Part shown: piece by piece, positions 43,674 through 53,924 of the stretch
Layout of the letters: the number at the start of each line of letters is the position of its first letter
Numbering within the stretch: the stretch's first letter is position 1
DNA from: Crenobacter cavernae
Lineage (GTDB): Bacteria; Pseudomonadota; Gammaproteobacteria; Burkholderiales; Chromobacteriaceae
Length of the DNA: 64,000 nt
Reading direction: 5' to 3'
NCBI RefSeq assembly: GCF_003355495.1
Contig: NZ_CP031337.1
Coordinates: forward strand, 248,001-312,000
Position numbers and translations under genes: made by a program
The notes under the pieces: generated by a model
What the model was told of the DNA's origin: nothing
Seen by the model: only the letters and a program-made list of their open reading frames with translations
The model's database searches: none

Positions 43674-44276
43674 TCAGCTTTCGTGCAGCAGCGAGTGCTG
43701 GATCTCGGAGAAGGCCTGCGGCACGCGGATGAAGTTCAGCGAGATGCCGAGGCGGCGCGCCATGTGCGAGGTCGAGAATAGCCCGCACACCTCGTAGTGG
43801 CCGGTGCCGGGGTTGTGTTCGACGACCAGCGCGTGCTGGCGGCCGAGGCGCTTCATCGTCGCGACCATGTGGCCGACCTTGGCCTCCGCCACGTCGGGCA
43901 GCATGATCGCCTCGAGCTGGTTGCGCGCGGTCATCACGTCGCGCACCAGGATGTCGGCGTGAAGCTTGCCGTGTTCGAGCATGCACTGCACCGGCCTCTC
44001 GCCGAGCAGGTCGGTCGCGGTCACGAGGCCGGCCAGACGCCCTTCGTCGTCGGTGACGAACAGCAAGCGGATGCCGCGGCTGACCATCAAGGCGTGTGCG
44101 TCTTGCAAGGCGGCGTCTTCGTGGATGCTCACCGGGTCGACCGCCTTGAGGTCGGTCATCACCTCGAGCGCCGGGCTGTCCATGGCGACGGGGCGACGCG
44201 GGCGCTCGTCGAGGTGGACAAGGCCGGTGTCATGCGGAAGTGCAACGGTGGGCAGGGACTGATACTGGCTTTCCAT
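43674..44276 (-). CDS. CBS-domain pair protein
   Basis: 200 aa, two CBS motifs (about 40-95 and 110-165): ALQDAHALMVSRGIRLLFVTD with LVTATDLLG, and a second with QHALVVEHNPGTGHYEVCGLFS. No other domain. The start at 44276 has GAGGAG upstream; the longer frame does not. Stand-alone CBS pairs bind AMP/ATP/SAM and modulate partners; no partner is next to it. It is a core-type protein, unrelated to the CBS-HEPN protein at 2813. Confidence 0.85.
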   Translation of the reverse strand: MESQYQSLPTVALPHDTGLVHLDERPRRPVAMDSPALEVMTDLKAVDPVSIHEDAALQDAHALMVSRGIRLLFVTDDEGRLAGLVTATDLLGERPVQCMLEHGKLHADILVRDVMTARNQLEAIMLPDVAEAKVGHMVATMKRLGRQHALVVEHNPGTGHYEVCGLFSTSHMARRLGISLNFIRVPQAFSEIQHSLLHES

Positions 44277-44455
44277 GAGGACTCTCCTCTGCGTATTGTG
44301 GTTTTGTGCGGCCGGACGGGCCGGCAGCGCCTGCACACCTTTCACGGCGGGAGAATGCCCCGCGCGCCGAAAGACGACCTCATTCTAGGCCTGTTTCGCG
44401 CCCGGTTTAAAGCCCCGCCGACCGGGTATTTGTTACGATTTGACCGCGCGCAAAA

Positions 44456-44495
44456 AACCCCGTTCCGCCTTGCGACGAAACGGGGTTGGCCGAGC
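44456..44495 (-). terminator. ettA terminator
   Basis: AACCCCGTT/AACGGGGTT stem with a 14-nt loop; on the minus strand followed by Ts. A GTTGGCCGAG motif copy at 44485 overlaps one arm. Confidence 0.8.
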
Positions 44496-44506
44496 TTTTC
44501 GCGGGC

Positions 44507-46174
<1,668 letters not shown>

Positions 46175-46419
46175 GGATAGAGGATTCCGTTGCAGTCTCG
46201 ATAAGCACGCAAGTGTAGCAAAGGCGCGGCAAGTCAGGGGCGGCGCGGTAAGCTGGGCGACGGCCGGTTTCCGCTCGCGGGATCTTCTATGTTTAAAGCT
46301 CGGGAATGCCCGACCCTGCGTTTTGATCCCCGCCCTCGCCCCTCGTGCGTCAGCCAGACCGAATCCTCCACCGTCGGACTTTCCGTCGTCGCCGGTGACA
46401 ATCGAACAGGAGGATGACC

Positions 46420-46794
46420 ATGGCTGAAGAACATGCGACAAGGGCCGAACATAAAAGCTTCGACCGGCCGGACGAAGTCCGCGAATTTCCGCTCGGACGG
46501 CTGGAGCTGATCAAGATCGGCGGCGCGACGGTCGGCCGCGCGGTGTTCAAACCCGGCTGGCGCTGGGCCGAGTCGGTCCAGCCGCTGGCCAAGACCAAGA
46601 GCTGCGAGGCGCCGCACTTCCAGTACCACGTGTCCGGCGTGCTGCTGGTGAAGATGGACGACGGCACCGAGCTCATCTGCCGACCAGGCGACGTGTCGCT
46701 GCTGCCCTCCGGCCACGACGCGTGGGTGGTCGGCGACGAGGCGGCGGTGGTGGTCGATTTTCAGGGCATGATCGATTACGCGCGCGCGTCGTGA
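46420..46794 (+). CDS. Cupin-domain protein
   Basis: 124 aa single cupin barrel. LGRLELIKIGGATVGRAVF, then HFQYHVSGVLLVKMDDG and CRPGDVSLLPSGHDAWVVGD correspond to cupin motifs 1 and 2 with metal-type His at HFQYH and GHD. The start at 46420 is chosen since AGGAGG lies 6 nt upstream; ATG 46414 is too close. Function unknown. Confidence 0.8.
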   Translation: MAEEHATRAEHKSFDRPDEVREFPLGRLELIKIGGATVGRAVFKPGWRWAESVQPLAKTKSCEAPHFQYHVSGVLLVKMDDGTELICRPGDVSLLPSGHDAWVVGDEAAVVVDFQGMIDYARAS

Positions 46795-46825
46795 ATCTGT
46801 AGCGCTGCTCGCCGTCGAGCAACGG

Positions 46826-46857
46826 AAAAAGCCCGGCGATGCATCGCCGGGCTTTTT
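46826..46857. terminator. 32-nt palindromic terminator
   Basis: AAAAAGCCCGGCGATG and its complement, ending in five Ts; between convergent cupin and cobA genes. One motif copy follows at 46875. Confidence 0.9.
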
Positions 46858-46895
46858 CATGCCTGGCCGGGAAGCTCGGCCAACGTTTACCCTTT

Positions 46896-47654
46896 TCAAG
46901 CCACCGCCAGCCCTTCAGGCAAGTCTTCGCCTGCCGACGCTGACGCCAGCGCCGCGCCGACCAGGATCAGCGCCGGCGCCGGCATCTTGGCCGCGTGGCA
47001 GGCCGCAGCCAGTTGGCCGAGCGTTGTGACCAGCCGCCGCTCGGCGGGCGTAGAAGCGCAGGCGACCACCGCCGCGGGGGTCGACGCCGGCAGCGCGGCG
47101 AGCAAGCCTTCGGCGACCTCGCAGACACGGTTGAGGCCCATATAGATCGCGAGCGTCGTGCCGGCGGCGGCGAGCGCAGCCCAGTCGGGCGCGCTGTGGT
47201 CCTGGCGGTGTGCGGTGACGAAAGTAACGCCGCTGGCGCCGAAGTCGCGATGGGTCAGCGACACGGTGAGGCTGGCCGCCGCGGCGAGCGCCGAGGTCAC
47301 GCCGTTGACCAGCTCTACCTCGATGCCGTGCTCGGCTAGGTAGGCGATCTCCTCGCCGGCGCGGCCGAATAGCAAGGGGTCGCCGCCCTTCACGCGCGCC
47401 ACCGTCTTGCCCTGGCGCGCGTAGCGGCGCATCAGCCGCTGGATGAAGTCCTGCGGCGCCGAGCGACAGCCGGCGCGCTTGCCGGTGGTGACGACGCGCG
47501 CCCGCGGCGCGAAGGAAACTATGTCCGGGTCGACCAGCGCGTCGACGATCAGCACGTCGGCCGAGGCCAGCACCCTCACCGCCTTCAGCGTCAACAATTC
47601 CAGGTCGCCCGGGCCGGCGCCGATCAGCCAGACCTTGCCGTATATGTTTTCCAT
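46896..47654 (-). CDS. cobA: Uroporphyrinogen-III C-methyltransferase
   Basis: 252 aa, makes precorrin-2, the precursor of siroheme. VWLIGAGPGDLELLTLKA, VARVKGGDPLLFGR and GVTSALAAAASLT are the SUMT motifs. The start at 47654 follows AAAGGA. Last gene of the nitrate locus, 22 bp after nasA; its job there is to supply siroheme for NirB. No fused precorrin oxidase/chelatase domain (CysG N-terminus) is present. Confidence 0.93.
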   Translation of the reverse strand: MENIYGKVWLIGAGPGDLELLTLKAVRVLASADVLIVDALVDPDIVSFAPRARVVTTGKRAGCRSAPQDFIQRLMRRYARQGKTVARVKGGDPLLFGRAGEEIAYLAEHGIEVELVNGVTSALAAAASLTVSLTHRDFGASGVTFVTAHRQDHSAPDWAALAAAGTTLAIYMGLNRVCEVAEGLLAALPASTPAAVVACASTPAERRLVTTLGQLAAACHAAKMPAPALILVGAALASASAGEDLPEGLAVA

Positions 47655-47676
47655 GATGCGTCCTTTCAGCCGAGCC

Positions 47677-50391
47677 CTAGGCCGGCGCGTGTTCGGTTTG
47701 GGCGAGCGTCGCCGCGGCGAGCCGTTTGCATTCGGGGAGACACGAGCCACACGCGGTGCCGCAGCCGGTCGCGGCCTGCGCGGCGGCGAGCGAGCCGCCG
47801 GCCTTCAGCGCCGCGACGATGGCCGACTCGGCCACACCGTTGCAGTTGCACACCATGCGCTCGGGCGCCGGCGCGCCGGCCGGCGCCGCAGCGCTCGGCA
47901 GGAAGGCCCACGGGCGCGGAAAGGTCCAGCCGCCGCCCTGGCGCATGATCTCGGTCAGCCACCCGGCCGCCGCGGCCTCGCCGGCGAGACGGAATGCGAT
48001 GAGACGCCCATCCTGCCACTGAGCCCGCTTGTCGATGCCGCGCTTCTCGTCGCGATAGCCGAGGCCGTCCGGCCCACCCGCGAGGCCGAGCGCCACATCG
48101 AGCTTCTCGAGCCAGCCCTCGGGCGCCGAGTCGTCGGCTGCGGTGAGCCGCACCGCCGGCCGTTCGCGGCCGACGAGGCTGAGGCTCGCGTAGCGACAGC
48201 CGGAGAGCAGCGGGCGCAGCTTCGCGAGCAGCGACTGCACGTCGCCGGCGACGACCGCGACGCAGCGCCACGCGAGGTCCAATTTCTCCAGCCGCACCGC
48301 CGCGTGCTTGAGTTCCGGCTGGCCGGACTTGTCGCAGCGCGCCGGCAGCGTCAACAGGTTGACGCCGACGTCCTGCAGGAACTGGCCGTTCCAGTGCATA
48401 GGCAGGAACAGGCTGCCCGACGGCGTCTCGCCAGACGCCTCTACCGGCAGCACCAGCTTGCCGCGCTTGCTTGCGACTTCGACGAGGTCGCCGTCGGCGA
48501 GACTGCGGCGCGCCATGTCGCCCGGGTTCATCGCGAGCCGCGCCTCGGCGACGTGTTCGAACAGCTGCGGCACGCGGCCGCTGCGGCTCATGCCGTGCCA
48601 CTGGTCGCGCAGCCGGCCGGACAAGAGCCGGAACGGATAGCGCGCGTTAGGCGCCTCGGCGACCGGCAGATAGGGCACGGCGTGAAAGCGCGCGCGGCCG
48701 CTGGCTGTGTTGAACACGCGATCGGTATAGAGACGGACTCGGCCAACCTTTTCGCCTGCCGGCAGCGGCCACTGCTGCGGCGCGGCTTCGAGCAGCGCGT
48801 AGTCGACGCCGCCGATGTCGATGTCGCGGCCGATGGTGGTCGCGCGGTATTCGATGAACACGTCCTCAGGTGAATCGAAAGCGAACAGATCGGGCTCGTG
48901 CGGAGCGAGACGCTGTTGCAGCGCACGCGCGAAGTCCCGGGCGATGCGCCAGTCGGCGCGCGCGTCGCCCGGCGCGGCCACCGCGGCGCGGACTCTGGAT
49001 ATCCTGCGTTCGGAGTTGGTGACGACGCCCTCCTTCTCGCCCCAGCTGCTCGCCGGCAGCAACAGGTCGGCGAACGGCGCGGTGTCGGTGTCGGCAAACG
49101 CCTCCTGCAGCACGACGAACTCGGCGTTTTTCAGCGCCGCCTGCACCTTGGCCAGGTCGGGCATCGAGTGCGCCGGATTGGTGCAGGCGATCCACACCGC
49201 CTTCACCGTGCCCGCTTCCAGTGCATCGAACAGCTCTACCGCGGTCAGCCCCGGCTTGGCCGGCAATCTTTCGGCCGGCACGTCCCACAGCGCGGCGAGC
49301 TCTGCGCGGTGAGACGCGTTGGCCAGGTCGCGGTGCGACGCGAGCAGGGTCGCCATGCCGCCGACCTCGCGCCCGCCCATCGCGTTCGGCTGGCCGGTCA
49401 GCGAGAACGGGCCGGCGCCGGGTCGGCCGAGCTGGCCGGTCGCCAGATGCAGATTGATCAGCGCGAGGTTCTTGTCGGTGCCGTGGCTAGACTGGTTCAG
49501 CCCCATGCAGTAGAGAGAAAGCGCGGCCTTCGATTCGCCGAACCATTCGGCGGCGGTGACCAGGTCCTTCTCATCGATGCCGCAGATCTCGGCGGCGCGG
49601 TGCGGCGGATAGGCGCGCACCTCGTTCTTGAGCTGCGAAAAGCCCTCGCTGTGTTCGGCTATCAGCTCGGCGTCGAGCCGGCCTTCCCAGATCAGGTGAT
49701 GCAGCATGCCGTGGAACAGCGCGACGTCGGTGCCCGGCTGGATCGCCAGGTGCAGGTCGGCCATCGCCGCGGTGTCGGTGCGGCGCGGGTCGATCGCGAT
49801 CCATTTGACGCCAGGACGCGCGGCGCGCGCTTCCTCGAGCCGGCGGAACAGCACCGGGTGCGCGTAGGCGGCGTTGCTGCCGGCGAACAGCACCAGGTCG
49901 GCGTGTTCGAGGTCGTCGTAGCAGGTCGGCGGGCCGTCGGCGCCAAAGGCGAGCTTGTACGCCGACACCGCGCTCGACATGCACAGCCGCGAGTTGGTGT
50001 CGACGTTGGCGGTGCCGACCAGGCCCTTGGCGAGCTTGTTGAAGACGTAGTAGTCCTCGGTAAGCAGCTGGCCGGAGAGGTAGAACGCGACGGCGTCGGG
50101 GCCGTGTTCGCGGATGATGGCGGCGAAGCGCTCGGCGGCAGTGGCTATCGCCGTATCCCAGTCTATTTGCCTGCGTTCCTCGTCGCGCGCCGTGCGCAAC
50201 ATTGGTGCAAGCGCGCGGCCGGCGTCGCCGCAGGTCAAAGGCAGCGTGCGGCCCTTGGTGCACAGCCGGCCGAAGTTGGCCGGGTGATCGGGGTCGCCGT
50301 CGATGCCGGTGATGCGCTCGCCGTCGGTGTGGATCAGTACGCCACAGCCGACGCCGCAGTAGCAGCAGGTGGAGCGGACGGTGTGGGTCAT
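47677..50391 (-). CDS. nasA: Assimilatory nitrate reductase catalytic subunit
   Basis: 904 aa molybdopterin oxidoreductase reducing nitrate to nitrite. The N-terminal [4Fe-4S] site is STCCYCGVGCG with a further Cys in GRLCTKGRT; FADTDTAPFADLLLPASSW and MHWNGQFLQDVG are typical of NarB/NasA. Unlike short NarB proteins it ends with a BFD-like [2Fe-2S] domain (MVCNCNGVAESAIV ... CGTACGSCLPECK), as in Klebsiella-type NasA. A motif copy lies inside the coding sequence at 48738. Upstream is a 778-bp gap with a large inverted repeat. Confidence 0.94.
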   Translation of the reverse strand: MTHTVRSTCCYCGVGCGVLIHTDGERITGIDGDPDHPANFGRLCTKGRTLPLTCGDAGRALAPMLRTARDEERRQIDWDTAIATAAERFAAIIREHGPDAVAFYLSGQLLTEDYYVFNKLAKGLVGTANVDTNSRLCMSSAVSAYKLAFGADGPPTCYDDLEHADLVLFAGSNAAYAHPVLFRRLEEARAARPGVKWIAIDPRRTDTAAMADLHLAIQPGTDVALFHGMLHHLIWEGRLDAELIAEHSEGFSQLKNEVRAYPPHRAAEICGIDEKDLVTAAEWFGESKAALSLYCMGLNQSSHGTDKNLALINLHLATGQLGRPGAGPFSLTGQPNAMGGREVGGMATLLASHRDLANASHRAELAALWDVPAERLPAKPGLTAVELFDALEAGTVKAVWIACTNPAHSMPDLAKVQAALKNAEFVVLQEAFADTDTAPFADLLLPASSWGEKEGVVTNSERRISRVRAAVAAPGDARADWRIARDFARALQQRLAPHEPDLFAFDSPEDVFIEYRATTIGRDIDIGGVDYALLEAAPQQWPLPAGEKVGRVRLYTDRVFNTASGRARFHAVPYLPVAEAPNARYPFRLLSGRLRDQWHGMSRSGRVPQLFEHVAEARLAMNPGDMARRSLADGDLVEVASKRGKLVLPVEASGETPSGSLFLPMHWNGQFLQDVGVNLLTLPARCDKSGQPELKHAAVRLEKLDLAWRCVAVVAGDVQSLLAKLRPLLSGCRYASLSLVGRERPAVRLTAADDSAPEGWLEKLDVALGLAGGPDGLGYRDEKRGIDKRAQWQDGRLIAFRLAGEAAAAGWLTEIMRQGGGWTFPRPWAFLPSAAAPAGAPAPERMVCNCNGVAESAIVAALKAGGSLAAAQAATGCGTACGSCLPECKRLAAATLAQTEHAPA

Positions 50392-50403
50392 GGCGGTCTC
50401 CTC

Positions 50404-50429
50404 GAGGTTGGCCGAGCTCGGCCGACCTT
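50404..50429. repeat. Motif/variant inverted pair
   Basis: GAGGTTGGCCGAGCTCGGCCGACC: one exact GTTGGCCGAG and one CTCGGCCGAC variant head to head, just upstream of the nasA start. Confidence 0.65.
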
Positions 50430-50482
50430 GGCGGTTCGTTCAGATACAACTACCTGTTCTAACGGTCCGAACAGCGGTTTTG

Positions 50483-51102
50483 TGCGGCTGCGCCGCGGCT
50501 GTTTTCATGCCGGTCCCGCCCGGCTGGCGGCTTACTTTTCTTGCTTCGCCAAGAAAAGTAAGCAAAAGAAGGCGAGCCCCCGCCGCTTTGATCCGCTTGA
50601 CCGGCACCCGACGAGGCGCCGCCGAACTCGCGATTCGCTAGCGTCGAATCGCTCGAACAGCCGGCGGCTTAAGACCTCGCGGGACGTCGTCCGGTCGGCG
50701 CGGCGGAAGGGCAGTTGATCCGTTGTGTGCGACGGCTCGTGACGTATTTGACTCAAATCGTTGATCCGCCACCCCATTGCGGCTCCAGTCGCAAACGGGC
50801 TCGGCCAACGTTAGTAAATCGAGTGCTTTTCCGATGGAACCCCACCTACATTGCCGACAACGAACCCTTATGCCCTTCCGCCGCGCCGCTTGACCGGTGC
50901 CCGGCGAGGTTTTAAGCCGCCGTCTGTCTGAGCGCCGCGACGGTAGCGCGGGGCGCGTTCGGCGGCGCCTCGTCGGGTGCCGGTCAAGCGGATCAAAGCG
51001 GCGGTGGGCTCGCCTTTGGGGTGCAGGGGGCTTTGGCGAGACAAAGCCCCTGCCCTCTGCCGGTGGAACCGGCATCAAAACCCATCGCGGCGCAGCCGCT
51101 CG
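50483..51102. repeat. Large imperfect inverted repeat (arms about 225 bp)
   Basis: Left arm about 50483-50707, right arm about 50880-51102 in reverse orientation, separated by about 173 bp. Both arms run GCGGCTGCGCCGC, ATGCCGGT, a local hairpin, GGCGAGCCC, then a near-identical block CCGCTTTGATCCGCTTGACC-GGCACCCGACGAGGCG and GGCGGCTTAA. The local hairpin differs in sequence but not in shape between arms: CTTACTTTTCTTG/CAAGAAAAGTAAG on the left (50531-50562), GCAGGGG(G)CTTTG/CAAAGCCCCTGC on the right (51023-51053). It looks like two inserted copies of a dispersed palindromic element. Confidence 0.8.
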
Positions 51103-51169
51103 AATCGAGGTTAAAGAACATCGGTAAAGCTTGACTTAATTCAAGCAAGAACCGGGCCTGTTCAGGCGA

Positions 51170-51487
51170 TCAGCCCACCGCCAGCCAGATCACCCCTTCT
51201 TCCACCCGCACCGGATGCTTGCCGGTGCACCCTTCGTCCGGCGCGCACGCACGGCCGTCGGAGAAGTTGATCACCCAGCCGTGCAGCGGGCAGGCGACCG
51301 CCTCGCCGACCACGATCCCGGGCGACAGCGGGCCGCCCTTGTGCGGGCAGCGGTCGGTCAGCGCGAACACCGCGTCGGTTTCGGTACGGAACAGCGCGAT
51401 GTCATCGTGCCCGGCGCGCTTGACGACGCGGCTGCCCAGTCTCGGGATCTCTTTAAGTTCGCAGACCGCTTTCCAGTTGCTCTCCAT
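51170..51487 (-). CDS. nirD: Nitrite reductase small subunit (Rieske-type)
   Basis: 105 aa. The Rieske ligands are complete: CPHKGG and CPLHGW (CxH...CxxH). Many NirD proteins lack the cluster ligands; this one retains them and so belongs with the ferredoxin-type NirD. Its ATG overlaps the nirB stop (TGATG). Partner of NirB for nitrite to ammonium. Confidence 0.93.
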   Translation of the reverse strand: MESNWKAVCELKEIPRLGSRVVKRAGHDDIALFRTETDAVFALTDRCPHKGGPLSPGIVVGEAVACPLHGWVINFSDGRACAPDEGCTGKHPVRVEEGVIWLAVG

Positions 51488-53913
51488 CACACCACCTCCA
51501 GCGTCTTGTATTCGTGTTGCTGCGCGCCCTGCACCCGCTCTTCCCATGGGTCGGGCAGGCCTTCAAGCGAGAACAACAGCCGCTCGTACAGCGCCTTGCG
51601 GTTCTCGGCGTCGTCGAGCACCTTCGCCTTCGCATGTTCGAGGCCGACGCGCGCGAGGTAGTGCACGGTGCGCTCGAGGTAGTAGGCCTCCTCGCGGTAG
51701 AGCTGCAGGAAGGCGCCGGCGTACTCGCGCACCTCGTCGGCGGTCTTCACCTTGACGAAGAACTGCGCGACCTCGGTCTTGATGCCGCCGTTGCCGCCGA
51801 CGTAGAGCTCCCAGCCGGAGTCGACGCCGATGATGCCGACGTCCTTGATGCCCGATTCGGCGCAGTTGCGCGGGCAGCCACTGACTGCGAGCTTCACCTT
51901 GTGCGGGCTCCACATGCGGCCGAGCATCGTCTCCAGGTCGATGCCCATCTGCGTGCTGTTCTGCGTGCCGAAGCGGCAGAACTCGGAGCCGACGCAGGTC
52001 TTCACGGTGCGGATCGACTTGCCGTAGGCGTAGCCGGACTTCATGCCGAGGTCGCGCCACACGTCGACGAGGTCGTCCTTCTTGATGCCCAACAGGTCGA
52101 TGCGCTGGCCGCCGGTGACCTTGACCATCGGGACCTGGTACTTGTCGGCGACGTCGGCGATGCGGCGCAGCTCGGCGGCGTTGGTGACGCCGCCCATCAT
52201 CTGCGGGATCACCGAATAGGTGCCGTCCTTCTGGATGTTGGCGTGCACGCGCTCGTTGACGAAGCGGCTCTGCGGGTCGTCTATCGCCTCGCGCGGCCAG
52301 GTCGACACCAGGTAGTAGTTGAGCGCCGGGCGGCAGCTGGCGCAGCCGTTAGGCGTGCGCCAGTTCAGTGCGCGCATCACGTCGGGGATGGTGGTCAGGT
52401 GCTTCTCGCGGATCGCGGCGCGCACCTCGCCGTGCGTATGTTCGGTGCAGCCGCAGATTACTTTAGTTTTCGGCGACTCCTGGAAGTCGCTGCCGAGCGT
52501 GTTCAGCAGGATCTGCTCTACGAGGCCGGTGCACGAACCGCACGAGCTGGCCGCCTTGGTGTGCTTCTTCACCGCGTCGACGCTCATCAGCCCCTGCTCG
52601 GTGATCGCCTTGACGATGGTGCCCTTGCACACGCCGTTGCAGCCGCACACCTCGTCGGCGTCGGCCATCGCCGCCGTCCGATCCGCGCCGGCCTTGTCGC
52701 CCAGATGAAACGCCTCGCCGAACATCAGCCGGTCGCGCGTCTCGGCGAGTTCGCGGCTCTCGCGCATCAACTTGAAGTACCAGCCGCCGTCGGCGCTGTC
52801 GCCGTACAAGCAGGCGCCGACCAGCTTGTCGCCCTTGATGACGAGGCGCTTGTAGAGGCCGGCGGCCGGGTCGGACAGCACGATGTCCTCGCAGTCGTCG
52901 CCGCCCATGAAGTCGCCGGCCGAGAACAGCTCGATGCCGGTTACTTTTAACTTGGTCGACAACAGCGAGCCCTGGTAGGCCGCCTCGCTAGTCCCGGCCA
53001 GGTGCTGCGCGAGCACCTTGGCCATCTCGTACAGCGGCGCGACGAGGCCGTAGGCGATGCCGCGGTGGTTCGCGCATTCGCCGAGCGCGTAGATGGAAGG
53101 GTCGGACGTGCGCAAGGTGTCGTCGACGACGACGCCGCGGTTGCAGTCGAGGCCGGCGGCCTCGGCCAACTTGGCGTCCGGCCGGATGCCGACCGCCATC
53201 ACGACGAGCTTGGCCGGCAGTACGCGGCCGTCAGCCAGGCGCACGCCGGCGACACGGCCCGCGCCGTCGTCGAGCAGCGCCTCGGTCTGCGCATTCAGGC
53301 AGAAGTCCATGCCGCGCGACGCGAGCGACGCCTCCAGCAACTTGCCGGCGGTCTCGTCGAGCTGACGCTCGAGCAGCCATTTACCCAGATGAACGACGGT
53401 GACCCTCATGCCGCGCTTCATCAGCCCGTTCGCGGCCTCGAGGCCCAGCAGCCCGCCGCCGATCACCACCGCGTCGCCGCCGGTAGCCGCAGCGTCCATC
53501 ATCGCCTGCGTGTCGGCGATGTCGCGGTAGGCGAGCACGCCGTCAAGGTCGCGCCCCGGCACCGGCAGGATGAAAGGCTGCGAGCCGGTCGCGAGGATGG
53601 CGACGTCGTACGGCACCTCGGTGCCGTCCTCGGCGCGTACGACCTTGTTCTCGCGGTCGATGTGTTCGACCTTGCTGTTCAAGTACAGCCGGATATTGTG
53701 TTCTTCGTACCACGCGAGGTCGTTGAGCACGATGTCGCAGAAGTCCTGCTCGCCGGCCAGCACCGGCGACAAGAGGATGCGGTTGTAGTTCGGGTGCGGC
53801 TCGGCGCCGAACACGGTGACGTCGTAGGCGTCGGGCGCGAGCGCGAAGAGTTCCTCGAGCGCGCGGATGCCGGCCATGCCGTTGCCGACCAGTACCAGTT
53901 TCTTGCGATCCAT
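51487..53913 (-). CDS. nirB: NADH-dependent nitrite reductase large subunit
   Basis: 808 aa. FAD domain opens KKLVLVGNGMAGIRALEEL; NAD site GGGLLGLEAANGL; BFD-like [2Fe-2S] CGCNGVCKGTI with CGSCTG; siroheme/[4Fe-4S] ligands CVGSEFCRFG and SGCPRNCAESG. Reduces nitrite to ammonium with NADH. The start at 53913 (after GAAAGGAAGC) gives the family length; the frame extends upstream but into the kinase gene's antisense frame. Contains a motif copy at 53161. Confidence 0.95.
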   Translation of the reverse strand: MDRKKLVLVGNGMAGIRALEELFALAPDAYDVTVFGAEPHPNYNRILLSPVLAGEQDFCDIVLNDLAWYEEHNIRLYLNSKVEHIDRENKVVRAEDGTEVPYDVAILATGSQPFILPVPGRDLDGVLAYRDIADTQAMMDAAATGGDAVVIGGGLLGLEAANGLMKRGMRVTVVHLGKWLLERQLDETAGKLLEASLASRGMDFCLNAQTEALLDDGAGRVAGVRLADGRVLPAKLVVMAVGIRPDAKLAEAAGLDCNRGVVVDDTLRTSDPSIYALGECANHRGIAYGLVAPLYEMAKVLAQHLAGTSEAAYQGSLLSTKLKVTGIELFSAGDFMGGDDCEDIVLSDPAAGLYKRLVIKGDKLVGACLYGDSADGGWYFKLMRESRELAETRDRLMFGEAFHLGDKAGADRTAAMADADEVCGCNGVCKGTIVKAITEQGLMSVDAVKKHTKAASSCGSCTGLVEQILLNTLGSDFQESPKTKVICGCTEHTHGEVRAAIREKHLTTIPDVMRALNWRTPNGCASCRPALNYYLVSTWPREAIDDPQSRFVNERVHANIQKDGTYSVIPQMMGGVTNAAELRRIADVADKYQVPMVKVTGGQRIDLLGIKKDDLVDVWRDLGMKSGYAYGKSIRTVKTCVGSEFCRFGTQNSTQMGIDLETMLGRMWSPHKVKLAVSGCPRNCAESGIKDVGIIGVDSGWELYVGGNGGIKTEVAQFFVKVKTADEVREYAGAFLQLYREEAYYLERTVHYLARVGLEHAKAKVLDDAENRKALYERLLFSLEGLPDPWEERVQGAQQHEYKTLEVV

Positions 53914-53924
53914 GATGCTTCCTT

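Larger units (their letters stand above)
50392..51169. other. Intergenic region between nirD and nasA
   Basis: 778 bp without a gene, inside the otherwise compact nitrate locus. It holds a motif pair at 50404-50429, and the large inverted repeat at 50483-51102. The ORFs that cover it are Arg-rich translations of the repeat arms. Nothing else is seen. Confidence 0.6.

Noticed and set aside
50532..51078. Arg-rich ORFs on both strands between nirD and nasA
   Set aside because: They are translations of the two arms of the inverted repeat, which explains their near-identical peptides.
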